DNA from: Promethearchaeota archaeon
Lineage (GTDB): Archaea; Asgardarchaeota; Lokiarchaeia; Sigyniarchaeales; SOKP01
Length of the DNA stretch: 64,000 nucleotides
Assembly: GCA_019057865.1 (NCBI GenBank)
Contig: JAHLWP010000012.1
Coordinates: forward strand, 1 to 64,000
Reading direction: 5' to 3'
Shown: positions 1 through 9,467 of the stretch, piece after piece
Layout of the letters: the number at the start of each line of letters is the position of its first letter
How positions within the stretch are numbered: the first letter of the stretch is position 1
Notes under the pieces: generated by a model
Database searches by the model: none
The model's input: the letters and a program-made list of their open reading frames with translations, nothing else
What the model was told of the DNA's origin: nothing
Made by a program: the position numbers and the translations under genes

Positions 1-81
1 GTTTACGATTCAAGAAATTGGGATGAGATTCGTAAATGGGCTAACGAGTTAGCTAAAAAGATTTATAACAACTCTATTTAG
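1..81 (+). CDS. C-terminal end of an unidentified protein (partial)
   Basis: An open frame enters from the left edge and stops at TAG (79-81). It encodes 26 residues ending in a charged amphipathic stretch (DEIRKWANELAKKIYNN) that looks like a terminal alpha helix. The frame is clean and precedes an AT-rich gap, so it is probably the true end of a gene starting outside the window. The family cannot be recognised from so few residues. Confidence 0.55.
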   Translation, partial: VYDSRNWDEIRKWANELAKKIYNNSI

Positions 82-233
82 ATTAAAGCAACTTAAGAAC
101 ATTTTAAATTTTTTTTTAAATTTCTATTTTAAATCCATTTAAATAATATTTAATTCTAAAGTCTCATTAAATCATCCATAGTTTGAAATGATGTTTTTAA
201 TTTAATAATCAGAACTTAATGGAGTGAAATTCT

Positions 234-2414
234 ATGATTTTAGCAGAAAAGAAATATGAAATCCACGAAGTTCAGAAGGGTTATGCAAATCGAACTTTAT
301 ATATTAATCTTTCTAAAAGTGAGATTACTATAAAACCTGTTACTGATGAAATGAAAAAGAAATTCATTGGGGGAAAAGGTTTTGATTTATGGTTAATGTG
401 GAATTCTCTTCCTAAAGATAAAATAGTAAAATGGGATGATCTTGAAAATGAAATTTGTATATCTTCAGGTCCGTTAGGGGGGAGTATTTTTTATCCCGGA
501 TCCGGTAAATGTATTGTTACTTCTATCTCACCTTTAACTGGAATTATTGTAGATTCAAATGTTGGAGGGTATTTTGGCCCTTATCTTAAATTTTCTGGAT
601 TTGATGCTCTTGAAATTCAAGGAAAAGCTAAAAGAGAAGTAATAATTTATATTGATGGTATAGAAGGTTTGATTCAAATAAAAGAGATAGAAGATTCTGA
701 AGGACTTTCTGAATATTCACATGAACTTACTCAACAATTAACACAAGAATATGCGCCAGATGAAAATGAAAAACAACGTGTTTCAGTAGTTAGTTCTGGT
801 CCTGCTGCAAAAAATACTAAATGGGGAATACTCAATTTCTCATGGTTTGTTCGTGGGCGTAATTGGGCTTCAGTTAAACAAGCAGGAAGAGGTGGAATTG
901 GAACTGTATTTAAAAAAAAGAACCTCAAAGCCTTGGTATGTCTTTCTCCAAAAGTAACAGTTAAATCAAATAATCCCGCAAATTTGGAAGCAGCTAGAGA
1001 ATTAGGAAAAACTCATAGCCAAGAAATTATTAAACTTGACCCTAAACAAAATGAAATGCGGAGAGTTGGGACAGGTCATCTTCCAGATATAATGAATGTG
1101 ACTGATCTTTTACCGACTGAAAATTTTCGATTTGGAATGCATAAAGAAATAAGTGGCAAGGAAATCCCTTATAGTCGTGAAGTTATGAGAAGTATCTATT
1201 CTGGAAAAGAAGGTGCTGATGGCTGCTGGATTGGTTGTACAGTAAGCTGTTCCCACTATTCTGAAGGTCATATAGTCCTAACAGGTCCTTTTAAAGGTAA
1301 GAAAGTTATTGTAGATGGACCAGAATATGAAACTATCGCTGGTTGTGGCTCTAATTGGGGTGTTTGGGATCCAAAATGGGTTTTGGAAACCAATTTTTAT
1401 TGTGATACATATGGTTTAGACACTATATCTGTTGGTACAGGTATTGCATTTGTTATGGAATGTTATGAAGAAGGCATATTAAATAAAGAAATAACTGATG
1501 GTCTTGAACTAAATTTTGCGAATGCAAAAGCAGCTATAGAATTAATACATCAAATGGCTAAAGGAGAAGGGTTTGGAGTTATAGTAGGTCAAGGAATTAG
1601 AGAAATGAAAAAAATTTTTGCTGAGAAATATGGCGCAGATCCCCAATTTTTGCATGATATTGGTATGGAACATAAGGGTTTAGAATTTTCTGAATATGTA
1701 ACAAAAGAATCACTAGCACAACAAGGAGGATATGGATTAACAAATAAAGGCCCTCAACACGATGAAGCGTGGTTAATCTTTGAAGACGTGATTCGTAATT
1801 CTATTCCCAGTTTTGAGGATAAAGCAAGGGCTCTTCGATGGTTTCCTTTATGGCGTACTTGGTTTGGTCTTAATGGGCTTTGTAAGCTCCCCTGGAACGA
1901 TATCCAGCCAGAGTCTCAAGCTAATTACCCAATAAAAGATACAAACACAGGAGAATTAGTTAGAGCAAAAGTTCCTGACCATGTTGAATGGTATGCTAAG
2001 TATTTCTCAGCAGTTACAGGAAGACAATCCACTCCAGATGATCTTATTAATATGTCTGAAAGAGTTTACAATTTTCAGAGAATTTTTAATATTCGCTTAG
2101 GACAAGGGCTGCGGGAAGGTGATTCAAATTTGCCATACAGAGCAATGGGTCCAGTGACTGCTTTAGAATATGAAAGTCGTGCTAATAGATACGATAATCA
2201 GCTTAAAGATTTAGGATTTAACATTGAAGGAATGTTTATTGAGGAAAAAATAAAAATACTTCGAAAGCATCGAGAAGAACAATACTCCAAACTTCAAGAT
2301 GCCGTATATAAAGAGCGTGGTTGGAACCAAAAAGGTTGCCCTACTATAGAACTAGTTAAAGAGCTAGGAATTGATTATGATGATGTTATTTCTGTAATTT
2401 CTCCTCACCAATAA
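234..2414 (+). CDS. Tungsten-dependent aldehyde ferredoxin oxidoreductase family protein (726 aa)
   Basis: This is an AOR-family enzyme, a class that oxidises aldehydes or similar substrates with a tungsten bis-pyranopterin and one [4Fe-4S] cluster and reduces ferredoxin. The N-terminal pterin domain is recognisable (FIGGKGFDLWLMW, then SGPLGGS and FGPYLKFSGFDAL). The cluster ligands appear as Cys331, Cys335 and Cys339 (CxxxCxxxC), with the distal Cys550 in GLNGLCKLPW. At 726 residues it is longer than typical AORs (about 600-620), with a short N-terminal extension and internal additions. It leads a co-directional trio with the dehydrogenase at 2451 (36 nt away) and the FAD oxidase at 4538, so its substrate may be an aldehyde or keto product of amino acid oxidation (inference). 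Family assignment is firm; substrate is unknown. Confidence 0.9.
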   Translation: MILAEKKYEIHEVQKGYANRTLYINLSKSEITIKPVTDEMKKKFIGGKGFDLWLMWNSLPKDKIVKWDDLENEICISSGPLGGSIFYPGSGKCIVTSISPLTGIIVDSNVGGYFGPYLKFSGFDALEIQGKAKREVIIYIDGIEGLIQIKEIEDSEGLSEYSHELTQQLTQEYAPDENEKQRVSVVSSGPAAKNTKWGILNFSWFVRGRNWASVKQAGRGGIGTVFKKKNLKALVCLSPKVTVKSNNPANLEAARELGKTHSQEIIKLDPKQNEMRRVGTGHLPDIMNVTDLLPTENFRFGMHKEISGKEIPYSREVMRSIYSGKEGADGCWIGCTVSCSHYSEGHIVLTGPFKGKKVIVDGPEYETIAGCGSNWGVWDPKWVLETNFYCDTYGLDTISVGTGIAFVMECYEEGILNKEITDGLELNFANAKAAIELIHQMAKGEGFGVIVGQGIREMKKIFAEKYGADPQFLHDIGMEHKGLEFSEYVTKESLAQQGGYGLTNKGPQHDEAWLIFEDVIRNSIPSFEDKARALRWFPLWRTWFGLNGLCKLPWNDIQPESQANYPIKDTNTGELVRAKVPDHVEWYAKYFSAVTGRQSTPDDLINMSERVYNFQRIFNIRLGQGLREGDSNLPYRAMGPVTALEYESRANRYDNQLKDLGFNIEGMFIEEKIKILRKHREEQYSKLQDAVYKERGWNQKGCPTIELVKELGIDYDDVISVISPHQ

Positions 2415-2450
2415 TTAATATTACTTTTAAAAAAAAAATAAGGAATCTAA

Positions 2451-4526
2451 ATGGAAAATATAAAAGAACATCCAATTTTAGAGATACCAGAAAGAAAGAA
2501 GATAACTTTTACTTTTGACGGTAAAGAATTAATCGGGTATGAAGGGATGGTTATATCTTCAGCTCTTTTCCTTAATAAAATTAAAACTTTCGGTCATCAT
2601 GTTAAAGATGACAGCCCTCAAGGAATGTTTTGTGCCAATGGGCAGTGTTCACAATGTAATGTAATAGTTAATAGTATTCCTGTAAAAGCTTGTATGACAC
2701 CCCTTGAAAGTGGTATGATTATAGAAAGTTGTAATGGATTACCAGAATTACCAGCTATCGATAATCCTGTGAATGTAGGGGATTCGGATATACTAGATAC
2801 GGAAGTATTAGTTATTGGAGCTGGACCCGCTGGACTTTCTGCAACTAAAATCTTAGGAGAAAATAATATAAATGTTATCTTAGTAGATGATAAAAGCAAT
2901 CTTGGAGGTAAATTAGTACTTCAAACACATAAATTTTTTGGGTCACAAGAAGATGTATATGCCGGCACTCGTGGAATCGATATTGCAAAAACGCTTGGCA
3001 ACATAGTCCAGAAATTACCTACAGTTGATGTTTGGCTTAATAGTGTTTGTTTAGCTGTTTTTAGTGATGGATTAGTTGGAATTTTAAAGGATAATAATAG
3101 TTATGTTTTAATTAAACCTAATTATATTCTCGTTGCTACAGGCGCAAGAGAAAAAATGTTAGTTTTCCCGGGGAATACGCTTCCAGGAGTATATGGAGCA
3201 GGAGCTTTTCAAACTTTAGTAAATCGTGATTTAATTAAAGCAGCAGAAAATATTTTTATTGTGGGGGGAGGAAATGTAGGTTTAATTGCAGGTTATCATG
3301 CAATCCAAGCAGAATTGGAAGTTATTGGTTTGATTGAAGCTTTACCTCAATGTGGTGGATATAAAGTACATGATGATAAACTTCGAAGATTAGGGGTTCC
3401 TATTTATACCAGCCACACAATTATATCTGCGAATGGAGAAATTAATGTAAAATCCATAACAATAGGAAAAATTGATGAAAATTTTAATATCATTCCAAGT
3501 ACTGAGAAAACTTATGAATGCGATACTATTCTAATTGCTGTTGGTTTAAATCCTGTAGATGAATTTTACCATAAGGCAAAAGAATTTGGATTTAAAGTTT
3601 GGGTAGCTGGTGATGCTCAAGAAATTGCTGAAGCTTCTGCTGCAATTTTTACTGGTAGAATTGAAGCTCTAAAGATATTAGAAGAAATTGGAATTGAAGT
3701 TAGAGAAGATATTGATGAGCTTCAAAATTTTGCCGAACTAATGAAAGCAAAACCACCAAATCCAATAAAAATAGAGATGTCCTTTAAAGAAGAAGGAATC
3801 TATCCAGTATTTTATTGTAATCAAGAAATACCATGTAATCCATGTACATCAGTTTGTCCGCAGGAACAGATAGAAACTATTGATGACTTAATTACACAAC
3901 TACCCTTTTTTAAAGGCGAAGAAGAATGTTTGGGTTGTGGAAAATGTGTAGCTGTTTGTCCTGGATTAGCAGTTATTTTGATTGATTATAGAAAAGATAA
4001 AGACAACCCTTTTGTTACTTTTCCACTTGAACTTACTCATGAAAAATTAGAAAAGGGTAAAAAAGTCACTGTTGTTAGTAATGAAAAAGAATTAGGAGAA
4101 TTTGAAGTATACAGATCAAGAATATTACCTGAATTTCCTAAAACTCAATTAATTACTGTTAAATTGCCATCAGAAATAGCAAAACAAGCTGTAGCGATTA
4201 AGTTGCTAAAAAGTGTTTATAATGAGCCCATTGAGGTATACCAAACCTCTTTTACTGAAGATGATACTATAGTTTGTAGATGTGAGCGTGTATCAGTTGG
4301 AGAAATACGGAAATGGATTCGTGCTGGAGTAAGAGATTTTAATGAATTAAAAGCCTTAACTGAAGTTGGAATGGGTGCTTGTGGTGGAAAAACATGTACT
4401 CCACTCATTGAGCAAATTTTTCGTGAAGAAGGTATATCAATAGAGAGTATTACATCTGGTACAAAACGACCATTATTTATTGAAGTTCCAATGGGAATTT
4501 TTGCTAAAGTAAAGGATAAAGAATAA
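2451..4526 (+). CDS. Multi-cofactor NAD(FAD)-dependent dehydrogenase, HcnA/B or proline/sarcosine dehydrogenase alpha type (691 aa)
   Basis: A fused electron-transfer subunit. Domains in order: an N-terminal [2Fe-2S] ferredoxin-like domain (Cys61, Cys66, Cys69 in CANGQCSQC, with a later Cys near 81); a pyridine-nucleotide-disulfide oxidoreductase domain (VIGAGPAGLSA near 118 and a second nucleotide-binding loop IVGGGNVGL); two ferredoxin cysteine clusters (CNPCTSVCP and CLGCGKCVAVCPG); and a C-terminal BFD-like [2Fe-2S] domain (Cys609, Cys611, Cys644, Cys649). Similar architectures occur in hydrogen cyanide synthase, dye-linked proline dehydrogenase and sarcosine oxidase alpha subunits. The extra 4Fe-4S insert suggests ferredoxin as partner. 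It lies between an AOR and a DadA-like oxidase, 11 nt before the latter, so the three probably form one complex. Confidence 0.85.
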   Translation: MENIKEHPILEIPERKKITFTFDGKELIGYEGMVISSALFLNKIKTFGHHVKDDSPQGMFCANGQCSQCNVIVNSIPVKACMTPLESGMIIESCNGLPELPAIDNPVNVGDSDILDTEVLVIGAGPAGLSATKILGENNINVILVDDKSNLGGKLVLQTHKFFGSQEDVYAGTRGIDIAKTLGNIVQKLPTVDVWLNSVCLAVFSDGLVGILKDNNSYVLIKPNYILVATGAREKMLVFPGNTLPGVYGAGAFQTLVNRDLIKAAENIFIVGGGNVGLIAGYHAIQAELEVIGLIEALPQCGGYKVHDDKLRRLGVPIYTSHTIISANGEINVKSITIGKIDENFNIIPSTEKTYECDTILIAVGLNPVDEFYHKAKEFGFKVWVAGDAQEIAEASAAIFTGRIEALKILEEIGIEVREDIDELQNFAELMKAKPPNPIKIEMSFKEEGIYPVFYCNQEIPCNPCTSVCPQEQIETIDDLITQLPFFKGEEECLGCGKCVAVCPGLAVILIDYRKDKDNPFVTFPLELTHEKLEKGKKVTVVSNEKELGEFEVYRSRILPEFPKTQLITVKLPSEIAKQAVAIKLLKSVYNEPIEVYQTSFTEDDTIVCRCERVSVGEIRKWIRAGVRDFNELKALTEVGMGACGGKTCTPLIEQIFREEGISIESITSGTKRPLFIEVPMGIFAKVKDKE

Positions 4527-4537
4527 GGGGATTTACT

Positions 4538-5707
4538 ATGGTAGAATATGATGTTATCATTATTGGTGCTGGAAGTGTTGGGGTTCCTACTGCTTTAGCT
4601 ACAGCGAATGATGGACTTAGAACTCTCGTTATTGATTCTTTACCTTCAGTTGCTCAAGCAGACAATAAACATGCAATTGGAGGTATACGAGCCACTCATT
4701 CACATAAAGGAAAGATATGGTTATGCCAGAGATCCATTGATATTTTCTCTACATGGGAAGATAAATATGGAGATGATATTTGGTGGCATCAAGGTGGTTA
4801 CACTTTTGTTGCGTTTAATGATGAACACGAGAAACTATTAAAAGATACGGTTAAGCTCCAAAAAAGTTATGGATTGAATATTAATTATGTTGATGCTGAA
4901 AAAATAAAAGAAATCATTCCGGGTATTAATGATAATGGATTATTGGGAGGAACCTATAGTCCTGAAGATGGAAATGCTTCACCACTTTTGGCTTTACATG
5001 CCATTTATCGTCATTCGAAGAATAATGGAGCAGAATATCATTTTAATGAAACAGTTACAGATATTTTAACCAGAAAAAATAATAAAGTATTAGAAATCAA
5101 AACAACTAAAGGAAGATATAAAACTAATTATGTAATTAATGCCGCAGGAGCTCACGCAAAAGATCTCGGTAAAAAAGTTAGAATAAATATTCCATTAGAA
5201 CCTGAATCTCATGAGGCAGGAATAACAGAACCAGTAAAAAATTTCTTCTCAACAATGTTAGTAGATATTAGACCTTTTGTAGATCCTAAATTTGGAGATT
5301 CTAAAAATTACTATTTCTATCAAAATAAAGAAGGAAAGATTTTATTTTGTTTGACACCAAATCCTAATATTCCCGGAATAAATAGAAGAGAAACAAGTTC
5401 ATTTTTGCCTCAAATTTCAAAAAGAATGATTCAACTTCTGCCACGTTTGAGGAATATAAAAGTAAGACGTACATGGCGAGGTTTGTACCCAATGTCTCTA
5501 GATGGAAATCCGATCGTAGGAAAAGTTGAAGAGATTGAAGGATATATTAATGCAGTTGGAATGTGTGGACAAGGTTTCATGTTGGGACCTGGTTTAGGAG
5601 AACTTCTAAGTCGACTTGTGACAGAAAAAGAAACGTCAAGAGATGAAGAGATTTTAAAGACACTCTCTTTAACTAGGGATTTCGAAGTGGAAGAGGAATT
5701 AAAGTGA
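4538..5707 (+). CDS. FAD-dependent amino acid oxidase/dehydrogenase, DadA/HcnC/sarcosine oxidase beta family (389 aa)
   Basis: A D-amino-acid-oxidase-fold flavoprotein. It begins with the Rossmann FAD motif (IIIGAGSVGVPTALA, residues 8-22) and ends with the family's C-terminal FAD-binding block (GLYPMSLDGNPIVG, then GMCGQGFMLGPGLGE). The full length of 389 residues suits the catalytic subunit of proline, glycine or sarcosine dehydrogenases and HcnC. The start is supported by a purine-rich AAGGGGA upstream of ATG 4538. It follows the multi-cofactor subunit by 11 nt. Known relatives oxidise the amine and pass electrons to the HcnA/B-type partner, so amine or amino acid dehydrogenation is the likely role; the substrate is not determinable. 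Its stop TGA is followed at once by TAA. Confidence 0.85.
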   Translation: MVEYDVIIIGAGSVGVPTALATANDGLRTLVIDSLPSVAQADNKHAIGGIRATHSHKGKIWLCQRSIDIFSTWEDKYGDDIWWHQGGYTFVAFNDEHEKLLKDTVKLQKSYGLNINYVDAEKIKEIIPGINDNGLLGGTYSPEDGNASPLLALHAIYRHSKNNGAEYHFNETVTDILTRKNNKVLEIKTTKGRYKTNYVINAAGAHAKDLGKKVRINIPLEPESHEAGITEPVKNFFSTMLVDIRPFVDPKFGDSKNYYFYQNKEGKILFCLTPNPNIPGINRRETSSFLPQISKRMIQLLPRLRNIKVRRTWRGLYPMSLDGNPIVGKVEEIEGYINAVGMCGQGFMLGPGLGELLSRLVTEKETSRDEEILKTLSLTRDFEVEEELK

Positions 5708-6017
5708 TAAATTCTTCTTTTTGAGATATATAATAAGAGTAATTGAAATAATACTTATTATACTAACCAAATAAATTAAATTATATCCTTCGATTCTTGT
5801 TTTGGTATGAGTTGGCTCAAACTGTCTTAGAAGTTGAATTAAATGAAAACAAAATAATTGTTGTAAATGAAATTTACGTAAATGGCAATCACATAAATTC
5901 TTTCCATTTTAAGGATGATAATAAATATGGAATAGTGTAATCTTGGAATAACATCAAAGATAAATATTTATACATAGGTGAAAAATGAAATAAATCATTA
6001 AAGAAAAAAAAAATTGA
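5708..6017. other. Intergenic gap with a possible decayed reading frame
   Basis: This 310-nt gap lies between the end of the oxidase gene and a convergent membrane protein gene. On the plus strand a frame open from 5767 to the TAA at 5938-5940 encodes a peptide with a natural-looking composition (it contains LEVELNENKIIVVNEIYVNG), but it has no ATG start or ribosome binding site. It may be the relic of a lost gene. Nothing else is recognisable. Confidence 0.25.
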
Positions 6018-6749
6018 TTAAATATTTTTTCTGATTTTAATTGAATGTCGTTTTTTAACGAATAAGACTACAATTACTATGCTAATAACGCTAGGTATAA
6101 TAAAGAAATATCCAAAAGGGATTTCTCCTCCATCACCATCAATGGGTGTTATTAATTCATATCGTACAGCCAAGGCCTCTATAAAATATCCTTCCAACGA
6201 TGTTGCAAAACCAGATGTGCTATAATAAAATACATGTTTTGTCATTCCACCATCTGAAATTATCATAAGTCTATTACCATTAATGGTATGGTTGGTATAT
6301 CTAGGACTATTACTTAAGGTTGATGCGACCAATTGTAGATTTATGGGTGTAGGAATGATTAATGCTCGAAAGTCAACTAAAAAGTACGAGCTAAACCAAA
6401 GATAATTTTGAGTTTCATTGGCAGCAAGATAAGTACCAATATGTTCGATTGTCCATAAATCTATAGTAGTATTATATAGTGTAATTGTACAGTTTACAAT
6501 TAGCGCATCTTTACTAGCATGCTGACCTTTATATATCGCATCTGTAGTAAAATTAATTTTTTGCCCAAGATATTGAGGGTTCAGAGGAGAAGCAGTGACT
6601 AACCACGTATGTGTATCACCTTCATTAGTGGGAAATGTAGTATCGTTTATAGTAGTGACACATTTAACATTAGATAAAAAAAACGGGAGAACCAAGAATA
6701 TACTAAATAAAATTATAGGGAATATTTTACATTTTTTCATACTATCCAC
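6018..6749 (-). CDS. Secreted or surface protein with signal peptide and C-terminal membrane anchor (243 aa)
   Basis: Function is not recognised. The protein starts with a charged N-terminus and a hydrophobic signal sequence (IFPIILFSIFLVLPFFL, about residues 9-25). A roughly 180-residue Thr/Asn-rich beta-type extracellular domain follows. Near the C-terminus is one membrane segment (FFIIPSVISIVIVVLFV), then a basic tail (KKRHSIKIRK). This is a type I membrane topology with the bulk outside the cell, a common plan for uncharacterised Asgard surface proteins. An alternative start at Met4 (6740) is equally plausible. It converges on the amine oxidase operon and has no obvious operon partners. 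Confidence 0.7.
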   Translation of the reverse strand: MDSMKKCKIFPIILFSIFLVLPFFLSNVKCVTTINDTTFPTNEGDTHTWLVTASPLNPQYLGQKINFTTDAIYKGQHASKDALIVNCTITLYNTTIDLWTIEHIGTYLAANETQNYLWFSSYFLVDFRALIIPTPINLQLVASTLSNSPRYTNHTINGNRLMIISDGGMTKHVFYYSTSGFATSLEGYFIEALAVRYELITPIDGDGGEIPFGYFFIIPSVISIVIVVLFVKKRHSIKIRKNI

Positions 6750-7027
6750 TATGGTTTTAAAATAGATTATTTTTAATTGGATTGATAATAAATTGCTAAT
6801 TTAGATTTATGAAATATAATTATTTAAATTTTTAGAATTTTTTAGTTTGAAATAAAAAAAAATTTAGAGTAAATACTTATTTTGTGTTTTATTCAATATT
6901 CCAAATCAATTGAATATTCAATCTCCTCTTTCATGATATCTGTTGTCAAAACTTGAAAGATTTTATATTAAGAATGATATTAGAAGTTAAGTAATTATCT
7001 TTGAAAATTAAAAAGAAGTAATTAAAA

Positions 7028-7960
7028 ATGGTTCGTCATCTGCTAAAAGTCTCAGATTTTTCAAAAAAGGAATGCGAAAAGGTTATTAATAAATCAATTG
7101 AGATAAAGAAGAATCCTAAAAAATATAGTTCTGCTTTAGAAGGAGAAACTCTTTTAATGCTATTTGAAAAACCTTCCTTGAGAACTCGAATTTCATTTGA
7201 AACTGGAATGCAACAATTGGGTGGACATGCGATTTTTTATTCAATAAAAGATTCTCCCTTAGGTAAAAAAGAAAATATCTCTGATACATCTAAAGTTGTA
7301 TCTAGATTTGTTAATTTAATAGCAGCTCGAGTATTTAAACGGCAAGACATTTGGGATCTCGCTAAATATTCTGATGTTCCTGTTATTAACATGCTTGATG
7401 ATTTTGCCCATCCATGCCAAATTCTTGGTGACTTTCAAACAATTAAAGAAAAAAAAAATCGGCTTGAAAACTTAAAATTATCATATTTTGGTGATGCCCA
7501 TAATAATGTAACCTATGATTTGATGCGAATGTGTGCAATATTTGGCTGGAGAATGGGTGTAGCTTGTCCAAATGCACCTAAATATTCACCTGAACAATTA
7601 GTTTTAGATGAGGTTTCACAGATCTCTAATGACACTGGCGCTGATGTAAGAGTCATTCATGAAGCAAAGGAAGCTTCTCAAGAAGCAGACGTGATTTATA
7701 CAGATAGTTGGATGAGTTATGGCATACCACAAGAACAAGAAGAAGAACGTAAAAAAGCATTCTTACCATTTCAAGTTACATCATCAATCATGGAAGCTGC
7801 AAAGTCTGATGCAGTTTTTATGAATTGCTTACCTGCTATGAGGGAATATGAACAAACTGCCGAGGTTATTGATGGACCTCAATCAATTGTATTTGACCAA
7901 GCTGAAAATAGACTACATATTCAGAAAGCGATTATGCTCTTTTTAAGTGATAAATTTTAG
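7028..7960 (+). CDS. Ornithine carbamoyltransferase-like protein (310 aa)
   Basis: An aspartate/ornithine carbamoyltransferase family member that transfers a carbamoyl group between carbamoyl phosphate and an amino substrate. The carbamoyl-phosphate motif SLRTR is at residues 50-54 and HPCQ at 128-131, as in ornithine carbamoyltransferases, and the length is normal. Two substrate-side signatures deviate: the SMG loop of ornithine enzymes reads SYG (230-232), and the usual HCLP reads NCLP (266-269). The acceptor may therefore not be ornithine; putrescine, lysine or another omega-amino compound are alternatives. Carbamate kinase is encoded 1.5 kb downstream and an ornithine aminotransferase-like protein beyond it, suggesting catabolic use in which carbamoyl phosphate is converted to ATP. 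Confidence 0.85.
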   Translation: MVRHLLKVSDFSKKECEKVINKSIEIKKNPKKYSSALEGETLLMLFEKPSLRTRISFETGMQQLGGHAIFYSIKDSPLGKKENISDTSKVVSRFVNLIAARVFKRQDIWDLAKYSDVPVINMLDDFAHPCQILGDFQTIKEKKNRLENLKLSYFGDAHNNVTYDLMRMCAIFGWRMGVACPNAPKYSPEQLVLDEVSQISNDTGADVRVIHEAKEASQEADVIYTDSWMSYGIPQEQEEERKKAFLPFQVTSSIMEAAKSDAVFMNCLPAMREYEQTAEVIDGPQSIVFDQAENRLHIQKAIMLFLSDKF

Positions 7961-8049
7961 ACATTTATCATTTTGATATAGCTAATAATAGGTGATAATA
8001 TTATTTTATATTTAAAAAAAGAAATATGTGTTTGTATATGTGTATACAT

Positions 8050-8262
8050 ATGACCTCAAAAAATATTAGTATTACTGAGGAAGTATATAAAAAATTAATG
8101 AAAATTAAACGAGAAAATGAAAGCTTCTCTGAACTTTTCCTAAGATTATTAAAAAGCCAAAAAGATAACATGAAAAGAACCTTTGGAGCATGGAATTTAT
8201 CAGAAGAAGAAGAATCTGAGATATGGAAGGATATTTCAAATCGTACTGGTCGAAAATGTTAA
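8050..8262 (+). CDS. VapB-type (DUF217-like) antitoxin, apparently without a toxin partner (70 aa)
   Basis: A small protein with the N-terminal ribbon-helix-helix-like pattern of archaeal VapB/DUF217 antitoxins: KNISITEEVYKKLMKIKRENESFSE. It ends in a polar tail (LSEEEESEIWKDISNRTGRK) that would normally wrap a VapC PIN-domain toxin. I chose the ATG at 8050, where the family homology begins; an in-frame ATG at 8026 would add eight residues. No VapC-like frame follows: the 70 nt downstream hold no start for the usual IxLDTxxL motif. It is either an orphan antitoxin, a stand-alone regulator, or the survivor of a decayed pair. Confidence 0.6.
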   Translation: MTSKNISITEEVYKKLMKIKRENESFSELFLRLLKSQKDNMKRTFGAWNLSEEEESEIWKDISNRTGRKC

Positions 8263-8335
8263 GAATTTTGAAATAATTGAAGGTATTGAAATTATTCAAT
8301 ATTAATATAAAGATATATTACACTATATATTAGAC

Positions 8336-9319
8336 TCAAATTTCAATTCGTAAACCATTCAAAACCTGCTCAACTTCTTGATAGAGTCTTGGATAGATTT
8401 TTGCAAACAAGCGATACCAATCCACTCCAATTATTCCACTCGAAATAATACAAAGAATAAAACCTATAAGAACAACTGTTTCATTTTTCAAGTCGAAAAT
8501 CTTTTCTGGTAAAAAAAGTGTTCCATGTATTAACATATTTACTGAAAAAATATTAAGTAAAATTCCCAGCGGATAACATAACACTTTTGGAGATTTAAAA
8601 AATTGAATAGAATCAGCAGTAATTGGATTAAAAACTGTCCATGTATCATTATTATTTAAAATCTCTCTTCGCTCGATAAATTTAAACTTAATTATATCTC
8701 TTCTATCTCTAAAAATTAGAAAACTTCCACTAAATAAGAATAAAAATAGTAAAACCATAGTTATTGCTAAGAAGATCCTTAATTCCTCCCTCATCACTTC
8801 ATATTGGATTAACAAATAACGAGTCATCAATAACAAAAAAGCGATGATAACAAAAATAATGCCTACAAAACCTTCATGAATATGATAATTCCTAAAAATC
8901 TTTCCCTTTTCATTTTGATTAGAATGATCTTTGATATATTTCATTATATACAAAGTAAAACCGGGAGATATGATACAAATGCCTAGTATTGCAGCAGAAG
9001 TTCTTATAGTGGACAAGTTCCAAAAACTAAGGTTAATCTTAAAAAAATCAAGTAAATAAAGAATAATCCATAATAGAGTTCCAGATATAATAATAAAGAT
9101 AAAAACTTGGTTATAAAATTTAAAATTAATCAAGAAAAAGAGAATGAAAAAAAATAGAACAAAGTAAGTAATAGTAATCATTCTGTTAATTCTTAAGAAA
9201 GAGGATTCCCATTCATATATTTGATCATAATAAAAAAAGTAATAAAGAACTGCAAAACTCAAAATAACAAGACTAAAAAGATTTACAAACTTAAAGATAA
9301 ATATAAATTTTTTCATCAT
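8336..9319 (-). CDS. Polytopic membrane protein of unknown function (327 aa)
   Basis: The protein is very hydrophobic, with about eight predicted membrane spans, for example VNLFSLVILSFAVLYYFFYY near the N-terminus, ITYFVLFFFILFFLINF and FVGIIFVIIAFLLLMT. The loops are short and basic. No transporter or enzyme signature is visible. Its transcription runs toward the antitoxin gene and away from the carbamate kinase gene, with 148 AT-rich nt between the divergent starts. It may belong to an Asgard-specific membrane family; no function can be assigned. Confidence 0.65.
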   Translation of the reverse strand: MMKKFIFIFKFVNLFSLVILSFAVLYYFFYYDQIYEWESSFLRINRMITITYFVLFFFILFFLINFKFYNQVFIFIIISGTLLWIILYLLDFFKINLSFWNLSTIRTSAAILGICIISPGFTLYIMKYIKDHSNQNEKGKIFRNYHIHEGFVGIIFVIIAFLLLMTRYLLIQYEVMREELRIFLAITMVLLFLFLFSGSFLIFRDRRDIIKFKFIERREILNNNDTWTVFNPITADSIQFFKSPKVLCYPLGILLNIFSVNMLIHGTLFLPEKIFDLKNETVVLIGFILCIISSGIIGVDWYRLFAKIYPRLYQEVEQVLNGLRIEI

Positions 9320-9395
9320 TCCCTTTAAAATTACTTCGATTATAGAATAATTAGTTCAATAAATATAAATAATCTAATCTGTTTTTACGAGAAAA

Positions 9396-9412
9396 ATTTT
9401 AAATACTAAGTT
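9396..9412 (+). promoter_or_regulatory. Possible archaeal BRE/TATA element upstream of carbamate kinase
   Basis: The purine-rich GAGAAAAA followed by TTTAAATACT, about 60 nt before the TTG start at 9468, resembles an archaeal BRE plus TATA box. The background is so AT-rich that this is weak evidence. Confidence 0.25.
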
Positions 9413-9467
9413 AAATATTATTATTTTTTCCATTTGTGTTAATTAAATAAATACCAGAGGTTTTTCT

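Noticed and set aside
731..928. Antisense open frame inside the first AOR gene
   Set aside because: It lies fully inside a well supported gene and has no recognisable motif; low complexity from codon bias explains it.
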